Part shown: piece after piece, positions 51,820 through 60,000 of the stretch | How the letters are laid out: each line of letters opens with the position of its first letter | How positions within the stretch are numbered: position 1 is the stretch's first letter | NCBI GenBank assembly: GCA_009746045.1 | Contig: RPFO01000086.1 | Span: 909,949-969,948 of the forward strand | Reading direction: 5' to 3' | Origin: Mesostigma viride | Taxonomy: Eukaryota > Streptophyta > Mesostigmatophyceae > Mesostigmatales > Mesostigmataceae | Length of the DNA: 60,000 bases | Notes under the pieces: model-generated | What the model saw: only the letters and a program-made list of their open reading frames with translations | Database searches by the model: none | What the model was told of the DNA's origin: nothing | Program-made: the position numbers and the translations under genes

Positions 51820-52620
51820 TCTGCTCATATATAGTGCTAGCAAATGTCACTACCTTTACCTATGCCTGACCTTACAAGTTGAGGATGGTCTAATGTAGTG
51901 GCAAACAGGTTATTTACAACAATTCACAGTTTTCTGACATAGTTTGAGGCAACTATACTTACCAAAATGCTTGAAAAAGGCAAAAATTGCACCATTTATG
52001 CTAGCAAACGTCACTATTTTGAGATCAAACTGGGCCCAAACTTGGCCCATGGTCTAATCTAGTGGTGTTTAGGTTGCTTCCAACATTTCATAGCTTTCTG
52101 ACATAGTTTGATATTGTGTAGTAGCTTACACTGAGCAAAATGCTTGAAAATGGCAAAAAATGCACCATTTATGCTAGCAAACGTCACTATTTTGACATCA
52201 AGCTGAGCCCAAACTTTGTGCATGGTCTATTCTAGTTGTAATTAGGTTGCTTCCAATATTTCATAGCTTTATGACGTAGTTTGATATTGTTTAGTAGCTT
52301 ACACTGAGCAAAATGCTTGAAAATGGCAAAAAATGCAGTATTTATGCTAGCAAATGTCACTATTTTGAGTTCAGATTGACCCCAAACTTTGTGCATGGTC
52401 TATTCTAGTGGTAATTAGGTTGCTTGCAAATATCCATGATGGTTTGACGTGATTTAGTACTGTTTCCTATTTATTACTATTTAATTTAATTTAAAATGAC
52501 AAAAATGTACCTGCATTGCTAGCAAATGTCACCAAGATGACGTCCGATCGATACCAAACTTTGTACGAGGTCTATTTTGGTTGCAAACATCATGCATGAC
52601 AATTTTCAGCATAAAAAGAC
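51820..52620 (+). repeat. Degenerate ~173-bp tandem array, five units
   Basis: TGCTAGCAAA words start at about 51835, 51999, 52172, 52345 and 52517 (steps 164, 173, 173, 172). Each is followed by a block like CTTTGTGCATGGTCTATTCT and a block like GAGCAAAATGCTTGAAAATG. TGCTAGCA is itself a palindrome. Confidence 0.85.
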
Positions 52621-52749
52621 AAACTTCGGTACGAAGTACATTTTGCGTGCTGGAGTACATCCTTAATGGCTGGTAGGGATATGAGGACATTTTCTTGGTG
52701 ATTAGACAATAGATGTTGTAGATAGATTAGACCGGTATAGGACTGTTTG

Positions 52750-55174
52750 CATCCATCCATCCATCCATCCATCCATCCATCCATCCATCCATCCATCCAT
52801 CCATCCATCCATCCATCCATCCATCCATCCATCCATCCATCCATCCATCCATCCATCCATCCATCCATCCATCCATCCATCCATCCATCCATCCATCCAT
52901 CCATCCATCCATCCATCCATCCATCCATCCATCCATCCATCCATCCATCCATCCATCCATCCATCCATCCATCCATCCATCCATCCATCCATCCATCCAT
53001 CCATCCATCCATCCATCCATCCATCCATCCATCCATCCATCCATCCATCCATCCATCCATCCATCCATCCATCCATCCATCCATCCATCCATCCATCCAT
53101 CCATCCATCCATCCATCCATCCATCCATCCATCCATCCATCCATCCATCCATCCATCCATCCATCCATCCATCCATCCATCCATCCATCCATCCATCCAT
53201 CCATCCATCCATCCATCCATCCATCCATCCATCCATCCATCCATCCATCCATCCATCCATCCATCCATCCATCCATCCATCCATCCATCCATCCATCCAT
53301 CCATCCATCCATCCATCCATCCATCCATCCATCCATCCATCCATCCATCCATCCATCCATCCATCCATCCATCCATCCATCCATCCATCCATCCATCCAT
53401 CCATCCATCCATCCATCCATCCATCCATCCATCCATCCATCCATCCATCCATCCATCCATCCATCCATCCATCCATCCATCCATCCATCCATCCATCCAT
53501 CCATCCATCCATCCATCCATCCATCCATCCATCCATCCATCCATCCATCCATCCATCCATCCATCCATCCATCCATCCATCCATCCATCCATCCATCCAT
53601 CCATCCATCCATCCATCCATCCATCCATCCATCCATCCATCCATCCATCCATCCATCCATCCATCCATCCATCCATCCATCCATCCATCCATCCATCCAT
53701 CCATCCATCCATCCATCCATCCATCCATCCATCCATCCATCCATCCATCCATCCATCCATCCATCCATCCATCCATCCATCCATCCATCCATCCATCCAT
53801 CCATCCATCCATCCATCCATCCATCCATCCATCCATCCATCCATCCATCCATCCATCCATCCATCCATCCATCCATCCATCCATCCATCCATCCATCCAT
53901 CCATCCATCCATCCATCCATCCATCCATCCATCCATCCATCCATCCATCCATCCATCCATCCATCCATCCATCCATCCATCCATCCATCCATCCATCCAT
54001 CCATCCATCCATCCATCCATCCATCCATCCATCCATCCATCCATCCATCCATCCATCCATCCATCCATCCATCCATCCATCCATCCATCCATCCATCCAT
54101 CCATCCATCCATCCATCCATCCATCCATCCATCCATCCATCCATCCATCCATCCATCCATCCATCCATCCATCCATCCATCCATCCATCCATCCATCCAT
54201 CCATCCATCCATCCATCCATCCATCCATCCATCCATCCATCCATCCATCCATCCATCCATCCATCCATCCATCCATCCATCCATCCATCCATCCATCCAT
54301 CCATCCATCCATCCATCCATCCATCCATCCATCCATCCATCCATCCATCCATCCATCCATCCATCCATCCATCCATCCATCCATCCATCCATCCATCCAT
54401 CCATCCATCCATCCATCCATCCATCCATCCATCCATCCATCCATCCATCCATCCATCCATCCATCCATCCATCCATCCATCCATCCATCCATCCATCCAT
54501 CCATCCATCCATCCATCCATCCATCCATCCATCCATCCATCCATCCATCCATCCATCCATCCATCCATCCATCCATCCATCCATCCATCCATCCATCCAT
54601 CCATCCATCCATCCATCCATCCATCCATCCATCCATCCATCCATCCATCCATCCATCCATCCATCCATCCATCCATCCATCCATCCATCCATCCATCCAT
54701 CCATCCATCCATCCATCCATCCATCCATCCATCCATCCATCCATCCATCCATCCATCCATCCATCCATCCATCCATCCATCCATCCATCCATCCATCCAT
54801 CCATCCATCCATCCATCCATCCATCCATCCATCCATCCATCCATCCATCCATCCATCCATCCATCCATCCATCCATCCATCCATCCATCCATCCATCCAT
54901 CCATCCATCCATCCATCCATCCATCCATCCATCCATCCATCCATCCATCCATCCATCCATCCATCCATCCATCCATCCATCCATCCATCCATCCATCCAT
55001 CCATCCATCCATCCATCCATCCATCCATCCATCCATCCATCCATCCATCCATCCATCCATCCATCCATCCATCCATCCATCCATCCATCCATCCATCCAT
55101 CCATCCATCCATCCATCCATCCATCCATCCATCCATCCATCCATCCATCCGGCCATCCATCCATCCATCCATCA
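52750..55174 (+). repeat. (ATCC)n array, about 600 perfect units
   Basis: No deviation is visible from 52750 to 55150 (2401 bp). One GGCC unit interrupts at 55151, then a few more units lead to CACTCCGCC at 55174. The 800-codon ORFs in all frames (His-Pro-Ser-Ile or Met-Asp-Gly-Trp) are by-products. It abuts the 5' truncation point of the RTE-like copy. Confidence 0.98.
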
Positions 55175-56034
55175 CTCCGCCTCTTAGACGAGGCCGAGGT
55201 CAACTACCCTCCTTCAGGCCGCTTCAAGCTGCTCGGCAGTTGGCTTCGATCCCGACTGCGCGGACGACATGACGACACGGATCGGCATGGCGTGGGCGCA
55301 CCTCCATGACCACCGCCGCTGGTGGAGCGACCCCGCCCTACCCCGGATCGTCAAGCGTGACCTCTTCAAGGTCGTCATTCTGACGATCCTGACCTACGGC
55401 GCCGAGACGTGGGCACTGACGCAGGAGCTGGAGCAACGACTCGACGGCGCCGTCACCAAGATGCTGCGCAAGGCCCTTAACATCCCCTTTGGTTTGCACA
55501 TTAGTAATGAGGATTTGTACGCTGATTTGCCCTATGTTTCCCACATTATTAGGCACAGGCGCCTGGGCCTAGCCGGGCACCTGGCCCGCACAGATCAGGT
55601 AGATACCTCAGATAGACTAGCTGGCACCAAGCCCGCCCAGCCTGGGCGATATGTCCTCACCTGGCGTGCCCCCGGCCGCGCGCGGCAGGGCCGCCACCCG
55701 TGGACATTTCGTGATAGACTCGGCATGGACATGTGCTACACTAGACGTGACGGGCTCACCCCCGGGCAGCCTCCTGGTTTGTCTGTAATCTGGAGGCAGA
55801 TGGTGCGCAAGGATAGATGGCAAGTAGTAATGAAGGAGACCACCCCCAAGCCTGTGGGGGCTCCGCGTGTGACCGCGTATGGCATTCATAGCGATTCGGG
55901 CCGCGGTGCCCACACCCCTGTAGCTAGGACCTAGATAGCTTATACCATCCATTCCATCCCATGTTCCCCTCCCACTGAGGACTTATGCTCACGTGACGCA
56001 GTCACGTGTCTATGAATTAATTAATTAATCCATC
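55175..56034 (+). mobile_element. RTE-like LINE copy, 5'-truncated
   Basis: Starts within coding sequence (FKLLGSWL, then a one-base shift near 55247 to [14 protein letters not shown]), continues to the stop at 55934, then a short UTR with CACGTGACGCAGTCACGTG (a perfect 8-bp-arm hairpin, about 55992-56010) and a TTAA tail followed by a few ATCC units. Confidence 0.8.
55269..55934 (+). CDS. RTE-like reverse transcriptase, C-terminal part
   Basis: 221 open codons from an ATG; the true frame extends upstream, so this is not the natural start. [79 protein letters not shown] and [10 protein letters not shown] follow the well-known post-thumb region of RTE/CR1-group non-LTR polymerases. The catalytic core and endonuclease are absent through 5' truncation. 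It is the best-preserved of the RTE-like copies here (others at 1840-2830 and 41800-42520). Confidence 0.8.
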   Translation: MTTRIGMAWAHLHDHRRWWSDPALPRIVKRDLFKVVILTILTYGAETWALTQELEQRLDGAVTKMLRKALNIPFGLHISNEDLYADLPYVSHIIRHRRLGLAGHLARTDQVDTSDRLAGTKPAQPGRYVLTWRAPGRARQGRHPWTFRDRLGMDMCYTRRDGLTPGQPPGLSVIWRQMVRKDRWQVVMKETTPKPVGAPRVTAYGIHSDSGRGAHTPVART

Positions 56035-56300
56035 CATCCATCGGGGTTAATGCTTCGTGACTCCCCATGCAACGGGAGCACGAGTCTAATTAATTAATGG
56101 CACGGAGTACTATCAAGGAGACAACCAGCGCAGGCCAGAAATCGGGAGAATCGGGACCATGGTAGCTCGAGCCTGCCGTTATCTCTACTATGCTCATCTC
56201 ATTAGAAAATTTAATTACACGAGTTACAAATATATCGTCGATCTGCGCATCATGCCCTGGCCGAAACCATATAGTAGTCACTAGAGGGGGCGCCTTACTA
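56035..56300 (+). repeat. Chain of repeat fragments
   Basis: In order: a 3' hairpin module (56041-56098, GCTTCGTGACTCCCCATGCA then ACGGGAGCACGAG), a delta piece (56110-56185), and a gamma piece (56185-56290, CTCATCTCATTAGAAAATTT). The module has an extra ATGCA relative to 8360-8380. Confidence 0.65.
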
Positions 56301-56999
56301 GCTAGCCAACAGACGTCGATCCGCCAGCCTAGCTAGCTATGCATGCGTCTCGCCTAGCACTGCTTGCTTGCTCACGTCTCTATAGCAATCTAATTTTATT
56401 TTAATTAACTAGTGAGACCATGAACTATATTCCTGGATGCATGGAGATCCAACGGCCATATGACGTGGAAGGCCTGGGGTAGTTGTCTGAGAGGATTCAA
56501 GACGTGAAGACCGCGTGGCTATCAGACTGTAGGAAGACCAGCTAGTGGCCTGCATGCATGCATGCGTGTAGTGCTCGCACCGGTCATATTGCACCATGCT
56601 CCGTCAAGTCCGGTGTTTTTTGCAACGTCACCCACATCTGTTCGGTGCTGCCCCTTGGCACAAGCTCTACAAACAGGTCGTGGACCGGCTGGATCGCGTA
56701 GTATCTCCGCACATCTGAACCCTGTGATGCCAGATCTCCTTTGCGGACGTTCCGAGCTTGGCACTGGATTCGTTGTCCACATCGTCGCGTCGCTGCAGCA
56801 ACACGATGTTTTCTGGCATACGCGGGCTTTTGGTTCCCGCCGCACATTTGAAAGTGCTGTCCTCCGGCTTTTTGCCTTTGCACCGTGTGCAGTTCTTGGA
56901 CGTTTGGAATCATGGCATGGCTAACGTAATGACTGACTATCTAGGCCGGCCTTTTCAGTGGTTTTCCATTTGCGGGTATTTCCTCGTAAATGGTGGGAG
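56301..56999. other. No gene recognised
   Basis: ORFs of up to 120 codons on both strands without a domain. 56860-56930 (TTTTTGCCTTTGCACCGTGT, GTTCTTGGACGTTTGGAA) matches 28110-28165, so part of it belongs to the delta-associated repeat. Confidence 0.4.
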
Positions 57000-57135
57000 A
57001 GCGATCGCAGCAATGGTGCTCACCACTAGACACTCCCGGCCAGTTAGGCTCGAAACACACGCCCTGATCAAGCAAGCTGTTTCCGGCCCCACCGTCTAGG
57101 TCATCTAGTCGCTCTACACGTAAGCCAGCCATAAT
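57000..57135 (+). repeat. Dispersed repeat delta half
   Basis: CGATCGCAGCAATGGTGCTC to CGTAAGCCAGCCATAATG. The best reference for the 39.8-kb copy. Confidence 0.75.
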
Positions 57136-57904
57136 GCTACGCCCCCTTCTACTAAAAGAAGGATTCAGCCGTGTTCAGCCCGTCTCACGGTGCGAGACTG
57201 AACAAGTCTCGCGTGCAGACACGTGTGTAGTACTCCTACACACAGATCTCGAGTGATTTATCTAGTACCAAATCCGAAAGGCTTGCATCACTCCCCGGAC
57301 AGGAGAACTTTTGCGGATGACTGTAGGTGTAAGTTGGCGATGCCATGGTAACCGGAGACGTCCGTCCTATAGTCAGCAAAATTGGTGCGAGAGGTCCCCA
57401 GTTCGATTCCGGTCGGATTCATTTGCAGATCGCGTTTTTCCGCGTTTTCCGCGGCCCGGTACTGAACGCAAATGGTTTTCACCTTTGCGGAGTGCCTGAT
57501 CAAATATACGCTTGGCTGATTTCGATAGTACCGGCTACGCCCCCTTCTACTAAAAGAAGGATTCAGCCGTGTTCAGCCCGTCTCACGGTGCGAGACTGAA
57601 CAAGTCTCGCGTGCAGACACGTGTGTAGTACTCCTACACACAGATCTCGAGTGATTTATCTAGTACCAAATCCGAAAGGCTTGCATCACTCCCCGGACAG
57701 GAGAACTTTTGCGGATGACTGTAGGTGTAAGTTGGCGATGCCATGGTAACCGGAGACGTCCGTCCTATAGTCAGCAAAATTGGTGCGAGAGGTCCCCAGT
57801 TCGATTCCGGTCGGATTCATTTGCAGATCGCGTTTTTCCGCGTTTTCCGCGGCCCGGTACTGAACGCAAATGGTTTTCACCTTTGCGGAGTGCCTGATCA
57901 AATA
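57136..57904 (+). repeat. 398-bp direct tandem duplication
   Basis: GCTACGCCCCCTTCTACTAA starts at 57136 and 57534. About 370 bp are identical by eye, up to CCTGATCAAATA (57508, 57904). Only the 25-bp spacer after unit 1 lacks a partner. Confidence 0.95.
57361..57420 (+). other. tRNA-Pro-like segment, unit 1
   Basis: TTGGTGCGAGAGGTCCCCAG followed by TTCGATTCC matches the 3' half of tRNA-Pro (anticodon UGG region, GGUGCGAGAGGUCCC, then the B-box-like GTTCGATTCC). The 5' anticodon strand (TCTCGC) and a proper T stem are missing, so it is not a functional tRNA gene. A second identical segment is at 57759-57818. Likely the head of a tRNA-derived SINE. Confidence 0.5.
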
Positions 57905-57906
57905 AT

Positions 57907-58055
57907 GCGCAAGGCTACACATTTCCATCTCCATTCATATTCATCATCCTGAACGACTCGAAAACGCGGACAAGATAACGGCAGGCTCGAGCTACCATGG
58001 TCCGGCTTCTCCCGATTTCTGGCCTGCGCTGGTTGTCTCCTTGATATTGCACCGG
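57907..58055 (-). repeat. Dispersed repeat delta, minus copy
   Basis: Reverse complement of 27345-27475, ending TGGTTGTCTCCTTGATAT. Confidence 0.8.
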
Positions 58056-58079
58056 CCCACAGGGGATGCCCTGGATCGT

Positions 58080-58230
58080 TTCTACGGGTCTGATTGAGCA
58101 CCCTAGGTGGCATGAGGGAGGGGGGGGTCTCTGCCCCCTGCCCGTTGTGCACACTCAGGGATTACAAGCACTTCGGTGCTCCGTGACTCCCCAGTTGACG
58201 GGGGCACGTGTGTACACGTTTAATTAATCA
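58080..58230 (+). repeat. 3' hairpin module
   Basis: CTCAGGGATTACAAGCACTT then CGGTGCTCCGTGACTCCCC and a TTAAT tail; diverged in the hairpin's second arm (GTTGACGGGGGCACGTG). Confidence 0.75.
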
Positions 58231-59194
58231 ATTAACTAATCTGGCGATGTATACTGACCTGGGACACCCCAGCTAGCTCTATGTGGTCAACATACATTGC
58301 GCTGGTTGTCTCTTTGATACAGCTACCTAGTGCATCACTTAAAAAAGTTAGTGCATCCAAGAACAAGTTTGCAAGCGCATAAAGCTTACAGTTGTACAGC
58401 ATGACTGGCGCGTCAAATTTGACATATAAAATAATTGACAATTCTATCAACCGCGATGTGAGATAAGCTGCTGGACTTACATCCAACACGCCATTTACAA
58501 TACTGCAAGAAAGTCGAACTTGAATCGCACAGAAGAGTAGGGTGGTACAATCACAACCACTGAGTCACTTATATTCTCAACAATGCACCTGTCACCAGGA
58601 CATGTGTGCAACATTAGCCCAAGCAAGCATCTAAAGTGACCCGCAAAATGCAAGGCCAGCAACCATTGCATCTCAAACCACGTAACAAACCCATGAGCAC
58701 CACTGCCTCCAGATGAATGAGATGACAGTGTAACTGATCTAGATAAAAAACGATAGAGACGTCAGGAAAAACGCCACATGCCATGCATGTGTATCCTCTT
58801 CGACACATCATCATCTGCCCGTGACCGCGCTCTTGACCGAAAAAGTGCACCGGCCCACGCATTCCTACAAACACCCTTGTCCATGAGGGCCCATGCACGT
58901 GCGTGCACTTCCTTGGTCGAAGCTGGCAGCCACAGGGCGGCCAGCCCATAACTAGGGGCAATCAGGGATCCCGTCCAAACAGAGGGCATGGCCCGTGACC
59001 ACATCAGTCAAGGTAGTCCCCTCATCAAAACGACTCTTCTATTCGAGTCAACGGGCAGATTTCTGTCGCAGCTTCCGTTGTGCCGTGTTCGTGGCTTTCC
59101 AGCTGGCAAACAGAATCAAACCTCCCCAGGAGATGGCGAGCCAGGCATCTGCCCTTTTCAACTGTCATTCAAGCCAAAAGAGAGTGGCTTTGAA
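58231..59194. other. Downstream flank of the VAP gene
   Basis: No ORF here is convincing (the longest, 115 codons at 58961-58614 minus, has no domain). It probably includes the 3' UTR of the VAP gene. TGTAA, the usual polyadenylation word in green algae, occurs on the minus strand near 58389 and 58494; which is used cannot be told. Confidence 0.4.
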
Positions 59195-59938
59195 CTACAC
59201 AAGGCGCCCGATGAGGAACGAGAGAATAGCCACCAGAAGAAGGTGGTAGATGGCAAATGTCATGCCTGTCGAAGCCTTGCTCTTTGCCACGGTGCCGACT
59301 GTGGTGCTCACAGCCTTACTGGATCTGACCGCCTCCGCCAGCTTCGTGTCGAAAGAGTCCTTCAAGGCCTGCAGCTCGTTTCGAAGACGAGCCTGCTCGT
59401 TCTTCAAACGATTTCGTTCTTCCGTCACCGCACTCAGGCTGCTCACGAGCTCCGCCACTTTGGCGCCCTCTCCCGTCTCCCCAAGCTTCTCGTTGAAACC
59501 AGGTGCGTCCGCGCCCAACTCGTCCGACTCGGGAACGCTCGGAGGCGGTTGGCTAGACGCTATGTACATGACGCGCAGTTTCAACTCCCGGACGGTGTTT
59601 CCGTTTGGCCCAGTCTTGCTGAACATCTCCGCAGTCACCTCGCCGGATGGAGGCTCTGCATCCAACACCGCACTTTGTACAAGAAACTTGTCTCTGCAGT
59701 TGCTAAGATCGGCTGGCCATTCCCGCTGCGCCTGCATTATGACCTGCACCTCTGTGACCGACCGAGGTGGCACGACACCCGTATTAGGTTTCACACAGTA
59801 CTTCTTGGGCGATGTTGTTTTGACCTTGAACGCCACATAACTGTTGCAGGTGTTTGTCAGCCGCAAAATTGCAGGAATCTGTTTTTTGAGCTCAAATGGA
59901 AATTTGAGCTCGGTGGGGGAAATCTGAAGCTCGTTCAT
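59195..59938 (-). CDS. VAP27: VAP27/VAPB-like ER membrane-contact protein
   Basis: 247 residues from the ATG at 59938 to a TAG at 59195. Residues 1-125 form an MSP domain close to plant VAP27: LQISPTELKFPFELKKQI, then YVAFKVKTTSPKKYCVKPNT, GVVPPRSVTEVQVIMQAQRE and RDKFLVQSAV, including the TTSPKKYCV surface that binds FFAT motifs. Residues about 165-210 are a coiled coil (ELVSSLSAVTEERNRLKNEQ and on). Residues about 226-246 (MTFAIYHLLLVAILSFLIGR) are the C-terminal tail anchor for the ER. The length is normal for the family. It tethers the ER to other membranes and recruits lipid-transfer proteins. The frame is uninterrupted, with no intron. The 61 bases before the ATG are its leader in this window; the promoter lies beyond the edge. 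Confidence 0.95.
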   Translation of the reverse strand: MNELQISPTELKFPFELKKQIPAILRLTNTCNSYVAFKVKTTSPKKYCVKPNTGVVPPRSVTEVQVIMQAQREWPADLSNCRDKFLVQSAVLDAEPPSGEVTAEMFSKTGPNGNTVRELKLRVMYIASSQPPPSVPESDELGADAPGFNEKLGETGEGAKVAELVSSLSAVTEERNRLKNEQARLRNELQALKDSFDTKLAEAVRSSKAVSTTVGTVAKSKASTGMTFAIYHLLLVAILSFLIGRLV

Positions 59939-60000
59939 GGCAGCTAGTCAAGGTGGCGACCAGAGCTAGCGCGTCGTTCGCGGGGGAGAAACGGCTGGCT

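Larger units (their letters stand above)
44294..52678. mobile_element. Element beta, 8.4-kb TIR element
   Basis: Terminal inverted repeats of 32 bp (44294-44325 and 52647-52678, 29 matches) start CCCTGCCAGCC and CCCTACCAGCC and share ATGTACTCCAGCAC. Flanks are ATA on both sides (44291-44293, 52679-52681). Removing beta and one ATA gives GTCCTCATATGAGGAC, while alpha copy 1 has GTCCTCATTTGAGGAC at the same place, so the empty site is known. The interior holds hexanucleotide arrays, a large perfect palindrome, plus-strand ORFs between 48540 and 51190, and a 173-bp tandem array. A 3-bp duplication occurs in several superfamilies; none is assigned. Confidence 0.85.
42545..52708. mobile_element. 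Element alpha, copy 2, split by element beta
   Basis: Begins TGTCCAAAAACC at 42545 and ends GATTAGACA at 52708, flanked by ATAG (42541-42544, 52709-52712). Without beta it is about 1.78 kb and collinear with copy 1. Beta lies inside the right inner palindrome. Confidence 0.85.

Noticed and set aside
42532-52722. A 14-bp duplication GAYGTTGTAGATAG around alpha copy 2
   Set aside because: With alpha's ends fixed by copy 1, only ATAG directly abuts both ends. The longer similarity is displaced on the right side by ten bases and is probably chance or an older tandem.
52590-55272. ORFs of 800 codons or more in all frames of the ATCC array
   Set aside because: They encode only the repeat's tetrapeptide period and exist in every frame on both strands. 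No start context or unique domain is present.
57361-57420. Functional tRNA-Pro gene
   Set aside because: The 5' anticodon strand is missing, the T stem has mismatches and the acceptor arms do not pair fully.
58988-59947. 319-codon plus-strand ORF opposite the VAP gene
   Set aside because: Antisense shadow of a clear conserved gene; no domain on this strand.

Overview
The window looks like nuclear DNA of a repeat-rich eukaryote of the green lineage, most likely a green alga. The reasons are a plant-type VAP27/VAPB membrane-contact protein at the right end (59195-59938, minus), a chromodomain Ty3 retrotransposon, several LINE-like families, cut-and-paste elements nested in each other, and kilobase-scale tetra- and hexanucleotide arrays. 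The species is not determined; a prasinophyte such as Cymbomonas is only a guess. The VAP gene is the only clear host gene. Almost everything else is mobile DNA.

Layout. 0-10.4 kb: decayed LINE-like copies of three families. They are (i) an ORF1-only, HAL1-like family (best copy 6606-8409), (ii) a family ending in a CCHC knuckle and a restriction-like endonuclease (LINE-R, 3168-5478), and (iii) an RTE-like family (1840-2830). 10.6-19.9 kb: a complete Ty3 chromovirus with 5-bp target duplications, about 715-bp LTRs, primer site, gag, protease, RT/RNase H, DD35E integrase, chromodomain and an extra ORF in the env position. 20-26.1 kb: more LINE pieces, a short retroposon with a 17-bp duplication, and a TIR element. 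26.1-31.7 kb: a CACTA-ended element containing a truncated LINE copy whose TTAA tail is in turn the target of a TTAA-flanked element. 32.9-34.1 kb: LINE copies. 34.2-36.0 kb: element alpha (TG...CA ends, 4-bp duplication). 36.0-38.5 kb: a ~175-bp tandem array and three large microsatellites. 39.5-42.5 kb: LINE pieces. 42.5-52.7 kb: a second alpha copy, split by the 8.4-kb element beta (44294-52678, 32-bp TIRs, 3-bp duplication). Beta carries hexanucleotide arrays, a perfect 297-bp-arm palindrome, several unrecognised ORFs and a 173-bp tandem array. 52.75-55.15 kb: about 600 uninterrupted ATCC units. 55.2-58.2 kb: an RTE-like ORF, 3'-tail modules and a 398-bp tandem duplication with a tRNA-Pro-like half. 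58.3-60 kb: the VAP gene and its downstream flank.

The most unusual signal lies between copies of the LINE-like families. Homologous copies repeatedly differ by 4-bp palindromic insertions (CATG, GATC/TCGA, AGCT/CTAG, GTAC, TGCA, GGCC) that obey one rule: a dinucleotide XY becomes XY + reverse complement of XY + XY. Removing these insertions on paper from the 10-kb ORF1 copy brings it back into continuous homology with the 7-kb copy. I know of no described process that leaves this signature. Element beta and the extra ORF of the Ty3 element are the next most interesting items.

Many elements carry reading-frame breaks, several of them at G or C runs, so assembly error and real decay cannot be told apart from this sequence alone.
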